Positions 44,307-52,735 of a DNA stretch of 64,000 nt are shown piece after piece. Where the stretch lies: contig CAZTUB010000006.1 in the NCBI GenBank assembly GCA_964615905.1, forward strand, positions 248,001 to 312,000, read 5' to 3'. A program made the position numbers and the translations under genes. How positions within the stretch are numbered: the first letter of the stretch is position 1; each line of letters opens with the position of its first letter. Below the pieces are notes generated by a model that worked only from the letters and a program-made list of their open reading frames with translations, searched no databases and was not told the origin of the DNA. The stretch comes from DATLMR01 sp964615905 (lineage in GTDB: Bacteria > Acidobacteriota > Blastocatellia > UBA7656).

Positions 44307-45413
44307 TCACCTGTAGTTGTAAGAAGTGCTCTTCTTCTGGTCCCAGATAATGCTGTCTATGTTCGCTGGGTCGTATTCGAAAATCTCCTCGCTCAACTGG
44401 TCAGTGCTCACCGTTGGGGTTACGCTGACAGCATAGACGATCTTGCCGAGCGGGTCTTTTTCATCCTGGCGGTTCATCTCGCGAATCTCGGCCAGGAAGT
44501 TATGCTTCTCGAATATCTCCTTCAATATCTCGTCCGTCTCCTCGACGTTTCGCGTCTTTATCGTAAGCTCAAGCGCACGAGAAATCTGCGCCGGCTCGTA
44601 GTATTCGAGCACCCAGAGCATGAGCATCACAAACAGCGAAAGGACAAGCGCAAGCTCCCACCTGCCGACACCCGTGCCAAGCCCGATTGCGAGAGCCACG
44701 AGCAGCACCGTCGTCTCTTTCGGATCGCGCACATTCGTGCGAAACCTGACGAGCGATGCGGCGGCAAAGATGCCGAACGCGCGGGCAGCATTATCCGCGA
44801 CAATCATCATCAGGGCGGACGCGACTACCGCGAGCAGTATTTGAGTCTGAGAGACATACGGGTTTCTCTGAATACCCGGCAGGTCCTTCCTTGGGCGAAA
44901 GGCAAGGAGCGCGCTCAGCAACGCTGCGAGCGAAAGCCTGAGCAGCACCCTGGCAATTGTCGAAGGCCAGCTCTCTGTCCGTGTTTGAGCAGTCGTGTCG
45001 GCAGGCTGCGACTGAAAAATACTGCCAATCCCCGTATCGGGCTCGGCAGGCTGTGTCGCAGGCTGATTCGCTGGCTGTGCGGCAGGGCTCGCACCAGGGC
45101 TCGCAGTCGGTCTCGGCGGGGTCGCCACCTGCGTCTGCGGCTCTGTCGATTTGCTCGTCAGGTTGTAAGTGACTACGCCGAGGACGAGAAGCCCCGCGAC
45201 AAGCGCTGCCACAAGCAACCCCGGCCTGTTTGTCAGGTTTGACAGCCCGTTTTTCGAAGGCCGATTTCTTTCATTATTCGCGCGCCGGACGGCGTCTTGC
45301 GCACTCGTCCTTACTTCCGACCACCGGCCTTCATCGCGACCGTATCGCCTGTCATCCTCCGGCGGCAAATCCTCAAACGGCTCCGGGTCATCGTCCGACC
45401 TTCGATTGCTCAT
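44307..45413 (-). CDS. DUF4956-type membrane protein with long disordered N-terminus
   Basis: A 368-residue protein. The first 65 residues are charged. A helix follows at about 68-85 (GLLVAALVAGLLVLGVVTY), then a Pro/Gln/Ala-rich linker (about 95-145). The membrane part (about 150-270) carries four helices and the conserved FGIFAAASLVRFRTNVRDPKE, the hallmark of DUF4956 proteins that are distantly MgtC-like. The last 100 residues are soluble with alternating strands. The family function is not established. The RBS AGGAGG is strong. Upstream (45414-45612) there is only AT-rich sequence. Confidence 0.8.
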   Translation of the reverse strand: MSNRRSDDDPEPFEDLPPEDDRRYGRDEGRWSEVRTSAQDAVRRANNERNRPSKNGLSNLTNRPGLLVAALVAGLLVLGVVTYNLTSKSTEPQTQVATPPRPTASPGASPAAQPANQPATQPAEPDTGIGSIFQSQPADTTAQTRTESWPSTIARVLLRLSLAALLSALLAFRPRKDLPGIQRNPYVSQTQILLAVVASALMMIVADNAARAFGIFAAASLVRFRTNVRDPKETTVLLVALAIGLGTGVGRWELALVLSLFVMLMLWVLEYYEPAQISRALELTIKTRNVEETDEILKEIFEKHNFLAEIREMNRQDEKDPLGKIVYAVSVTPTVSTDQLSEEIFEYDPANIDSIIWDQKKSTSYNYR

Positions 45414-45612
45414 CTAGCTGCCTCCTAATCAATTCACGCAAATACCGGCCAATGCCATAATGCAATGCCTGTGCCTGCGAAGAACTCCCAAGCCTTTATC
45501 ACCACGTCCAAAATAGTCTTATTTAATCAACATTTAGCCGTAATGTCGAACGGTTAGCGGCCTGGTTCGATGACGGCGAGGCTGAAGGGATGAACGGTTT
45601 TCATACTGGCAG

Positions 45613-45978
45613 TCAAGCTTGAGACATTGCGCGGCGCAACGTGCGATATGAAAGACCGGCACATACTACAACATAAGCAACGAAAAGAACGATGATTGAA
45701 GGGGTAGGGTCATACGGAGCGGCGGGGTCGGGGGCGGCAGGGTGAGGCAGCTTGTAAGCATGATAGATGCCTGCGGAAAACCATGTATAAAACATCAGGC
45801 AGGTAAACCAGAACATGGCCGCCCAAATAGCCAGCGCGACCACCCCTTCAAGGAATATTTTGCCCCGCCCGGTCCTCGATAGCCTTAGATCCAGGCCGGA
45901 CTTCACAAGGATAATCAGGGGCGGACCCAGAGCAAGACCGGAGAGGGCCAGGATTATCAGTTCGCGAATTACGCCCAT
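45613..45978 (-). CDS. Small membrane protein of unknown function
   Basis: A 121-residue protein with three membrane segments (about 5-25, 45-70 and 93-112) and a Pro-rich loop (PHPAAPDPAAPYDPTP) between the second and third. It follows the YbdK-type ligase by 15 bases on the same strand, so it is the last gene of the ligase operon. It could be a transporter accessory or anchor for the operon's product, but nothing in the sequence proves that. No family was recognised. Confidence 0.65.
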   Translation of the reverse strand: MGVIRELIILALSGLALGPPLIILVKSGLDLRLSRTGRGKIFLEGVVALAIWAAMFWFTCLMFYTWFSAGIYHAYKLPHPAAPDPAAPYDPTPSIIVLFVAYVVVCAGLSYRTLRRAMSQA

Positions 45979-45993
45979 GCCCTCAACCCGGCT

Positions 45994-47097
45994 TCAGGCG
46001 GTGAAGCACTCCTCCGTCTCGGCGATCAGGTGGTCCACGACTGCCTCAAGGCTGTTGGTCGCCTCGAATACTTTTAGCTGGCGGTCGGCGCTCGTTCCCT
46101 TCTCAAGGATCGTGTGAACGTACTCGACCTCTTTGCGGCTGTCGAGAATATCGAGCTGGTCGTCTACGAACTCTAAAAGCTCAAGTATCAGGTCGCGGAC
46201 GGGGACCTCTTTCTGTTGCCCGAAATCTATCAGCTTGCCGTCGAGCCCGTAGCGGACGGCCCTCCACTTGTTCTCCTGTATGAGCGCGCGGCGGTAAAGC
46301 CTGAACCCCATATTCTTCTTCAACAGGCTATAGAGTTTCGAGATGATTGCCTGTATGAGCGCCGCGAGACAGATCACCTCATCGACCTTTGACGGCAGGT
46401 CGCATATGCGAACTTCGAGCGTCGGGAAGAACGGGTGCGGGCGTATGTCCCACCAGATCTTTTTGGGGTTGTCTATGCAGCCTGTCTTGACAAGCAGCTT
46501 CACGTAATTGTCGTATTCGGACCACGAGCTGAAGTAGTCAGGGATGTCCGTGCGCGGGAACTTCTTGAAGACCTCTGACCTGTAGCTCTTGAGCCCCGTC
46601 CTTGTGCCCATCCAGAAGGGAGAGCTGGTCGAAAGCGCGAGCACGTGAGGGAGGAAATAGCGCACGGCGTTCATAAGTTGAATCTGCGCTTCGCGGTCGG
46701 CAATCCCGACGTGGACGTGCATGCCGAAGATCAAAAGCGACTGGGCGAGAAACTGCATCTCGTTTACGACGGCCTCGTATCGCTCGTGGGGCGTGATCTT
46801 CTGGTCTTTCCAATTCGAGAACGGATGCGTGGACGCGGCGGCGATTCGCAGCCCCTTGCTGTGCGCAAGCCCAGCGATAGTCTGCCGGAGCCTGATCACA
46901 TCGGTGCGGGCCTCCTGAATATTGGCGCATATCCCCGTGCCGACCTCGATCATAGACTGGTGCATTTCGGGTTTTACCTGCTCGCCGAGTATCATCGTGC
47001 CCTCGTCGATCATCTCCGTTATATGCGAACGCAGGTCGCGAGTCTGTGGGTCTACGATCTGGAACTCTTCCTCAATTCCGAGTGTGAAGTCAGGCAT
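45994..47097 (-). CDS. YbdK-type carboxylate-amine ligase (GCS2 family)
   Basis: A 367-residue enzyme of the glutamate-cysteine ligase type 2 family, which forms amide bonds between a carboxylate and an amine using ATP. The N-terminal LGIEEEFQIVDP (residues 5-16) with the metal-binding Glu residues, HVHVGI, and RTGLKSYRSEVF match the family. E. coli YbdK has only weak glutamate-cysteine ligase activity, so the true substrate is open. It is the third gene of an operon with two ATP-grasp ligases. The RBS AAGGAGG is very strong. Confidence 0.9.
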   Translation of the reverse strand: MPDFTLGIEEEFQIVDPQTRDLRSHITEMIDEGTMILGEQVKPEMHQSMIEVGTGICANIQEARTDVIRLRQTIAGLAHSKGLRIAAASTHPFSNWKDQKITPHERYEAVVNEMQFLAQSLLIFGMHVHVGIADREAQIQLMNAVRYFLPHVLALSTSSPFWMGTRTGLKSYRSEVFKKFPRTDIPDYFSSWSEYDNYVKLLVKTGCIDNPKKIWWDIRPHPFFPTLEVRICDLPSKVDEVICLAALIQAIISKLYSLLKKNMGFRLYRRALIQENKWRAVRYGLDGKLIDFGQQKEVPVRDLILELLEFVDDQLDILDSRKEVEYVHTILEKGTSADRQLKVFEATNSLEAVVDHLIAETEECFTA

Positions 47098-47119
47098 ACG
47101 CGCCTCCTTTTGCTTTCTT

Positions 47120-48463
47120 CTAATCGAGCAACATTGTCGGGACCATCCCTGCGCCCGATGTCACGTTGGCAAGCGACGATGTCGAGAGCCGCGTGAACGC
47201 GCCTTTGACCCTGCCGAAAAAGAGAAGCGGGTCCAGGTCGAGCAGCTGCTCGATCATCTCAACGCTCCCTCTCTGTTCGTCGACGTAGGGGAAAGGCTCC
47301 TGGCTGGTCGTCACGCGCTCCTGTACAAGGTAGTCGCCCGCGAGCGCGGCACGTAGGGCGTCTTCCCATTCGGACTCGCTCGATTCCCAGCCGATGTAAA
47401 TCCCGTGCCCGCCGTAATCATCATTCGGTTTTAGCACAAGCCTGCTGCTGTTGCCGCGAATAAAGCTTAGAAGCTCTATGCTGTCACCGCCGTAGGTCGT
47501 GCGAACATCTTCTACCCTGCGCGTCCAGGGGACGTGGTCGGCGACTGCCTGCCGTTCGGCCTCGGTGAAAAGGTGCTGGTGTCGCTCGTCCGTCAGGATG
47601 CCGAACAGCATCTTTTTGTGGACATATTTCGTACGAAACGAGTTTACAAAGACAGCAGCGCCCGACCGGTATGCCTCGATGAAAGCGCGGCACTCATCAG
47701 CTTTTTCAAGCAACTCCGTAGTCAGCACGCGGCGGTATACGAGGTCGATTTGAAAGTCCTTATGAAAGAGCCTGCCTTCTCGTAGCTCAACCTCGCGCGG
47801 GTCGCCTATCGTCGTCGGGTAGCCTTTGCTCTCGAAGAACTCCTTAAACAGCTCGAACTCACGCTGAGTGGGAAGCCCCTTATAATCGATTATGCCGATC
47901 CTCGGAGTCCCGCCTGCGCCGCGTACTTTTTTGTAGACCGCGAGCAAAGATTCGAGCAGGTCGTCGCGGCAGTACATCGGCGTGATTTTGCGCGACTCCC
48001 TGAACAGCTTCATCACCGGGAGATCGTAAAAGATTTGCGCCGACACGTCCTGGTACGCGATCCCGGCCGGGCATTCCGCGTTCAGCTCGACAAACTTGTA
48101 GCTGTCCGTTGTCAGAAACGAGTCGAGCCGCGAAGTGACAGAGACGTCCCCGTATCCGGGGTCGGTTGCCACGAGCATGCGCTCGCCTTCAGTAAGACCC
48201 AATTGCTCAAGCATCAGAGCGTTTGACGGGGCCAGACGGCCGACTTTCTCAATCGCCCCCCAGACCGTCTCGCACGCAACGGTTATTCGCTGCCACTCCG
48301 CCCGCGTTACAAAGTGAGGTCTCAGATAAGGCGCGAGCGTCCTGCCGCCAAAGATGAACCGCACATGGTTTAGCCGCTCGACAAGGTAGTCGCGTGATTC
48401 TTCAAGAAGGCCTGGCCTGGTTTCAAAGAGCCTGTTGTACTCGTCGACCGCCGTGCTGGTCAT
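47120..48463 (-). CDS. Circularly permuted ATP-grasp ligase
   Basis: A 447-residue protein of the circularly permuted ATP-grasp class (related to the glutathionylspermidine-synthase-like group). An N-terminal region contains VELNAECPAGIAYQD, and the ATP-binding lid is RLVLKPNDDYGGHGIYIGW at about 335-353, followed by LVQERV. Such enzymes join a carboxylate to an amine through an acyl phosphate. The ATG at 48463 was chosen over an upstream codon because AGGAGATC precedes it. It starts 7 bases after the RimK-like gene. The substrate is unknown. Confidence 0.87.
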   Translation of the reverse strand: MTSTAVDEYNRLFETRPGLLEESRDYLVERLNHVRFIFGGRTLAPYLRPHFVTRAEWQRITVACETVWGAIEKVGRLAPSNALMLEQLGLTEGERMLVATDPGYGDVSVTSRLDSFLTTDSYKFVELNAECPAGIAYQDVSAQIFYDLPVMKLFRESRKITPMYCRDDLLESLLAVYKKVRGAGGTPRIGIIDYKGLPTQREFELFKEFFESKGYPTTIGDPREVELREGRLFHKDFQIDLVYRRVLTTELLEKADECRAFIEAYRSGAAVFVNSFRTKYVHKKMLFGILTDERHQHLFTEAERQAVADHVPWTRRVEDVRTTYGGDSIELLSFIRGNSSRLVLKPNDDYGGHGIYIGWESSESEWEDALRAALAGDYLVQERVTTSQEPFPYVDEQRGSVEMIEQLLDLDPLLFFGRVKGAFTRLSTSSLANVTSGAGMVPTMLLD

Positions 48464-48470
48464 GATCTCC

Positions 48471-49430
48471 TCACTGCGCGCCTGCCTGTTTCCCCTGGCC
48501 CGGGCGCGTGATGTCGTTATTGAGAAGCTCATCCCAACGATGATTGGTTAGCGTGGGCTTTCCGTGCAGCGCAGTCTCAATGGCAAGGTCGGCTACGCGG
48601 TCGACCATCCATTTGAAGTAGACCCCCCCGACAGACCACCAGTCGGCATCGGGCGCGGGATTCATATAATCAATCGCGTACGGCGTGTCGCCTACAATGG
48701 CAAACTCGACGGTGTTTATGTCATAGCCGAGCGCTTCGTTTATCAAGATCGTCTCGCGGCGCACTCGCTCGTCCATCTCAGGATCAAGGTAGTTATCGAC
48801 GACGAGGTAACGCTGAAAGATAGGGTCATACGGCATAGGGTTTACGTCGCGCTTGCCGATGCAGTAGGAGCGGACGTAGTGGTCAAACGGCACGTACTCC
48901 TGCAAGACCATGCAGTCGGTCCCGCTCTCGTTGTACTTTTGGAGCAATTCTTCACGCGTGTTGACGCGCGACACGCCGCGCCAGCCGCCGCCGTCATACG
49001 GCTTGATGAAAGCCGGAAGCCCAACGTGGTCAAGGATCTCTTCCCAATCGAGCGGGTATTTTAGATTCCTCAGCGACTCGCTAACCACGCCTTCTTTGTA
49101 ATCCTTTTGCGGCAGCAAGATCGTCTTCGGGATGGCAATTCCAAGCTTCGTCGCCAGCGAGTAGTTGAAGAACTTATCGTCGGCTGTCCACCAGAAGGGG
49201 TTGTTCAGCACCTTTGCGCCCGATAGCACGGCGCTCTTCAGGTATGCCCTGTAGAACGGTATCTCGTGCGATATGCGGTCTACGATCACATCGTACTCGC
49301 ATTCTTCAGCCATCCTGACGCCGCCGAGCTTGACGTATTCTGCGGTCGGCCCGACCCCACGGCTGTTTATCTCGTTTATCAACGCCTGCGGGAACGTGCC
49401 TTCTCGCCCAACCATTATCCCGATCTTCAT
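48471..49430 (-). CDS. RimK-like ATP-grasp ligase
   Basis: A 319-residue ATP-grasp enzyme. The pre-ATP-grasp domain is at about 1-95 (MKIGIMVGREGTFPQALINE), and the ATP-binding part includes LPAFIKPYDGGGWRGVSRVN and MVLQEYVPFDHYVRSYCIG. The metal site follows near EFAIVGDTPYAIDYMNPAPD, with Glu and Asn as in the RimK group. It is the first gene of the ligase operon (RBS GGAGG). Order and spacing suggest that this enzyme, the permuted ATP-grasp and the GCS2 ligase act on one product. Confidence 0.87.
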   Translation of the reverse strand: MKIGIMVGREGTFPQALINEINSRGVGPTAEYVKLGGVRMAEECEYDVIVDRISHEIPFYRAYLKSAVLSGAKVLNNPFWWTADDKFFNYSLATKLGIAIPKTILLPQKDYKEGVVSESLRNLKYPLDWEEILDHVGLPAFIKPYDGGGWRGVSRVNTREELLQKYNESGTDCMVLQEYVPFDHYVRSYCIGKRDVNPMPYDPIFQRYLVVDNYLDPEMDERVRRETILINEALGYDINTVEFAIVGDTPYAIDYMNPAPDADWWSVGGVYFKWMVDRVADLAIETALHGKPTLTNHRWDELLNNDITRPGQGKQAGAQ

Positions 49431-49474
49431 TCGCGCCTCCGCATTTTTCCAAGACTAAAAGACCAACGGCAAAT

Positions 49475-49502
49475 ACTATAGCAACGCGTCGGAGGCTTGC
49501 AA
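49475..49502 (-). promoter_or_regulatory. Predicted promoter of the ligase operon
   Basis: On the minus strand, TTGCAA (49502-49497), a 16-base spacer and TATAGT (49480-49475), 45 bases before the start of the RimK-like gene. Confidence 0.45.
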
Positions 49503-49512
49503 CTAGATCGAA

Positions 49513-49542
49513 TTGGCCAAAGCCGCGACGAGCGACTATAGT
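49513..49542 (+). promoter_or_regulatory. Predicted promoter of the yyaL-type gene
   Basis: TTGGCC (49513-49518), an 18-base spacer and TATAGT (49537-49542), divergent from the ligase operon promoter. Confidence 0.4.
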
Positions 49543-49589
49543 TTCAGTGTAGGTCGAATTAAATTGCGGCAAACCTTGGCGAGGATGAG

Positions 49590-51656
49590 ATGACCGATCA
49601 TAAATTTACGAACAGGCTTATCGACGAGACGAGCCCATATCTCTTGCAGCACGCGCACAACCCTGTCGACTGGTACCCGTGGGGGCCGGAGGCGATTGAG
49701 CGTGCGCGCAGCGAAGATAAGCCGATTCTGCTCTCAATAGGGTACTCGGCCTGTCACTGGTGTCATGTCATGGAGCACGAGTCGTTCGAGAATGAAGAGA
49801 TCGCGCGGCAGATGAACGAGAGCTTCGTCTGCATAAAGGTCGACCGCGAAGAGCGGCCCGACCTCGACTCGATTTACATGAACGCCGTTCAGATGATGAC
49901 GCAGCACGGCGGCTGGCCAATGACCGTCTTTCTCACCCCCGATCTGAAGCCGTTTTTCGGCGGGACCTACTTCCCCCCGGAAGAGCGCCACGGACTGGTC
50001 GGCTTCCCACGTTTGCTTGCAGCCATCGCGGATTCCTACAAGACGCGCAGAGACGACGTCGAATCGAGCGCAGAGGCAATCACATCCGAGCTTCAAAAGA
50101 TCAACCGCTTTCACGCAAGCGACGACATGCTTACTTCAGACCTGTTGAGCCAGGCTTTCTCAGGTCTCATCAAGACGTTCGACAGGACCAACGGCGGGTT
50201 CGGCAATGCGCCCAAGTTCCCTCCCTCGATGACGCTCATGTACCTGCTTCGTTATCATCACAGGACGAATTCGCCCGACGCGTTAGAGATGGTCGAGACG
50301 ACGCTCAAGAAGATGGCGGCGGGCGGGATGTACGATCACCTCGGCGGCGGGTTCGCGCGCTACTCGGTGGACGCACACTGGCTCGTCCCTCATTTCGAGA
50401 AGATGCTTTACGATAACGCGCTGCTCACGCGCGTCTACCTTTACGCGTACCAGGCCACAAAAAATCCTGACTACAGGCGGATTGCCGAAGAGACGCTCGA
50501 ATATATCATACGGGACATGACAGACCGCTCCGGCGGCTTCTATTCGGCCGAGGATGCGGACAGCGAGGGCGTCGAAGGCAAGTTTTATGTCTGGACAAAG
50601 GCCGAGGTGATCTCGATTCTGGGCGAGGAAGAGGGTCGCGTTTTCTGCCAGTATTATGACGTGAGCGAGCGTGGAAACTTCGAGCACGGTACTTCGATTT
50701 TGAACACGCCGCAACCGATTGACGACGTTGCCCGAAGCTTTGGCATCGACAGAAGCAGCCTTGAACAGATCATAAGGACCGGGAAAAAGAGATTGTTTGC
50801 CGTGCGCGAAGAACGCGTGCGTCCGGGGCGCGACGATAAGGTTCTCACCGCGTGGAACGGGTTGATGCTCACAGCTTTCGCCGAGGCCGCAAACATCCTG
50901 GGCCGCGACGACTACAGAGAAGTCGCGGTAAAAAACGCCGACTTCTTGCTTCAAAGCCTGATGAAGGAGAACCGGCTGCTCAGGACATATAAAGACGGGC
51001 AGGCAAAGCTCAACGGATACCAGGAAGATTATGCGTACTTGATCGAGGGGCTGCTCGCGCTTTATGAAGCAACCTTTGATGTGAAATACTTTGACACTGC
51101 CCGCCAGCTTGCCGACACGATGATCGAACAGTTTTGGGATGACGCAGATGTCGGCTTCTACTTCACATCATCAGACCACGAAGAGCTTATAACACGCACA
51201 AAGGAGTATTTCGACAACGCGACCCCGGCCGGGAACTCTGTGGCCGCGCACGTCTTGTTGAAGCTCGCGCTGCTTGCGGGCGAAAGCTCATATCAGGTCA
51301 AGGCGGCGGCTATTCTACGCACAATGAGGCAGGCAATCTCGCGCTATCCGAGCGCTTTCGGATACCTGTTAGGCGCGCTCGATCTCTACCTCTCAGAAGC
51401 CAAAGAGATCGCCATAATCGGCGACCCTGACTCACACGAAGTTAGATCGTTTATCGAAACGATCTACGGCAGCTATATTCCAAACAAGGTAATAGCGGCG
51501 CGAGCGGCCGGTAATCAGGCGGCTGCCGAGTCGATCAAGCTGCTTGAACAGAGAGATTTGGTCGATAACAGGGCGACCGCCTACGTTTGCAGAAACTACA
51601 CCTGTCTTGCTCCCGCCACAACGGTCGAGGCACTGGCCGACCGTCTGTCGGAGTGA
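49590..51656 (+). CDS. YyaL/DUF255 thioredoxin-domain protein
   Basis: A 688-residue protein of the widespread YyaL/SPATA20 family. The N-terminal thioredoxin-like domain (DUF255) has the redox motif CHWCHVME (Cys53-x-x-Cys56), preceded by LLQHAHNPVDWYPWG. An (alpha/alpha)6 barrel of the cellobiose-2-epimerase/glycosidase type follows at about 200-560 (GGMYDHLGGGFARYSVDAHW, LTAWNGLMLTAFAEA). The C-terminus again has Cys residues (YVCRNYTCLAP). The physiological role is not known for the family. The length is normal. Confidence 0.93.
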   Translation: MTDHKFTNRLIDETSPYLLQHAHNPVDWYPWGPEAIERARSEDKPILLSIGYSACHWCHVMEHESFENEEIARQMNESFVCIKVDREERPDLDSIYMNAVQMMTQHGGWPMTVFLTPDLKPFFGGTYFPPEERHGLVGFPRLLAAIADSYKTRRDDVESSAEAITSELQKINRFHASDDMLTSDLLSQAFSGLIKTFDRTNGGFGNAPKFPPSMTLMYLLRYHHRTNSPDALEMVETTLKKMAAGGMYDHLGGGFARYSVDAHWLVPHFEKMLYDNALLTRVYLYAYQATKNPDYRRIAEETLEYIIRDMTDRSGGFYSAEDADSEGVEGKFYVWTKAEVISILGEEEGRVFCQYYDVSERGNFEHGTSILNTPQPIDDVARSFGIDRSSLEQIIRTGKKRLFAVREERVRPGRDDKVLTAWNGLMLTAFAEAANILGRDDYREVAVKNADFLLQSLMKENRLLRTYKDGQAKLNGYQEDYAYLIEGLLALYEATFDVKYFDTARQLADTMIEQFWDDADVGFYFTSSDHEELITRTKEYFDNATPAGNSVAAHVLLKLALLAGESSYQVKAAAILRTMRQAISRYPSAFGYLLGALDLYLSEAKEIAIIGDPDSHEVRSFIETIYGSYIPNKVIAARAAGNQAAAESIKLLEQRDLVDNRATAYVCRNYTCLAPATTVEALADRLSE

Positions 51657-51663
51657 GCAAAGG

Positions 51664-52560
51664 TCAGTGCTGCTCTTTTACCTTGATCTCGAAAAGTTTG
51701 GGCCAGAGCTTGCCGCTGACGAAAATGCGCTTCTGCTCCGGGTCGTATGCGATGCCGTTCAGCACATCTTCGGTTCCGCGCCGAGATTGGGTCGGGAGGA
51801 TTCCGCGCATATTCAAGAATGAAGTGACCTGACCGGTCTTCGGGTCTATCCTCAGTATCACGTCCTGCTGCCAGACGTTTGCCCATATCTCGCCCTCGAT
51901 GTATTCAAGCTCGTTCAACTGGCTGACCGCGCGGCCGTTCCTCTTGACCGAAAGTTTTCGGACAGGCTGGAATGTCTTAGCATCTAGAAATATGAGCGCG
52001 TCGCTCCCGTCGCTCATTATCAGGTTCGTGCCGTCGAAGGTAAGCCCCCAGCCCTCGGTTTTATAGCTAAACTCGCGCAGTATGCGGAAAGTATCCAGGT
52101 CGTAAACAAACCCGCGCTCGGTCGTCCACGTGAGCTGGATGAGCCTGTTATCGACGCGCGCCAGCCCCTCGCCAAAAAGGTCGTCGGCAAGCTTATGCTC
52201 CTTGACCACTTTGCCCGTCTGAAGCTCGACCTTCCTGAGCGCTGACTGACCTTCGAGGCCGGTGCTTTCATAAAGAAACCCGTTGTGCCATACGAGCCCC
52301 TGGAGAAACGCCTTAGTGTCGTGTGGGTAACTGCCCACGACCTCATAATGGGCCTCGCGCGCTTCGCCCGGTGCGACTGGCGCGGGCGTTGTAGACGGCC
52401 CTGCCCCGCCGACCTGTACGGACTGGCCGGGTCGCATCCAGAGTGTCACTATGACCACTGCTGCTATGACCGCGAGGACCAATCCGATATAGACCTTCCT
52501 GCCGTTTCGTATTGCGGGCCGGTCGGAGGCGTTTCGCCGCCTGGCAGACGACTTCGACAT
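51664..52560 (-). CDS. Glutaminyl-peptide cyclotransferase (plant/bacterial type), membrane anchored
   Basis: A 298-residue protein with one N-terminal helix (about 24-45, YIGLVLAVIAAVVIVTLWM). A five-bladed propeller of the glutamine cyclotransferase family follows: SYPHDTKAFLQGLVWHNGFLYESTGLEGQS, LTWTTERGFVYD, ELEYIEGEIWANVW and RGTEDVLNGIAYDP. These enzymes convert N-terminal Gln to pyroglutamate in exported proteins. The start at 52560 has GGAGAT upstream; two further in-frame ATG codons exist. It is convergent with the yyaL-type gene, 7 bases away. Confidence 0.9.
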   Translation of the reverse strand: MSKSSARRRNASDRPAIRNGRKVYIGLVLAVIAAVVIVTLWMRPGQSVQVGGAGPSTTPAPVAPGEAREAHYEVVGSYPHDTKAFLQGLVWHNGFLYESTGLEGQSALRKVELQTGKVVKEHKLADDLFGEGLARVDNRLIQLTWTTERGFVYDLDTFRILREFSYKTEGWGLTFDGTNLIMSDGSDALIFLDAKTFQPVRKLSVKRNGRAVSQLNELEYIEGEIWANVWQQDVILRIDPKTGQVTSFLNMRGILPTQSRRGTEDVLNGIAYDPEQKRIFVSGKLWPKLFEIKVKEQH

Positions 52561-52735
52561 AATCGCTATCTCCATAATTAAAGACTTTCCCTGAGCATTA
52601 TACGTCCAATTCAACGCGATACTTAAACACTTTACGCAATTAGATGCGAGCAGGTCGCAGATTCTTCGGACCGCTTTTTGGAAGACGAGGCTCTAGATTA
52701 TACTTGCCGCTATCTTTCTGCCGGGAGGACTTTAG

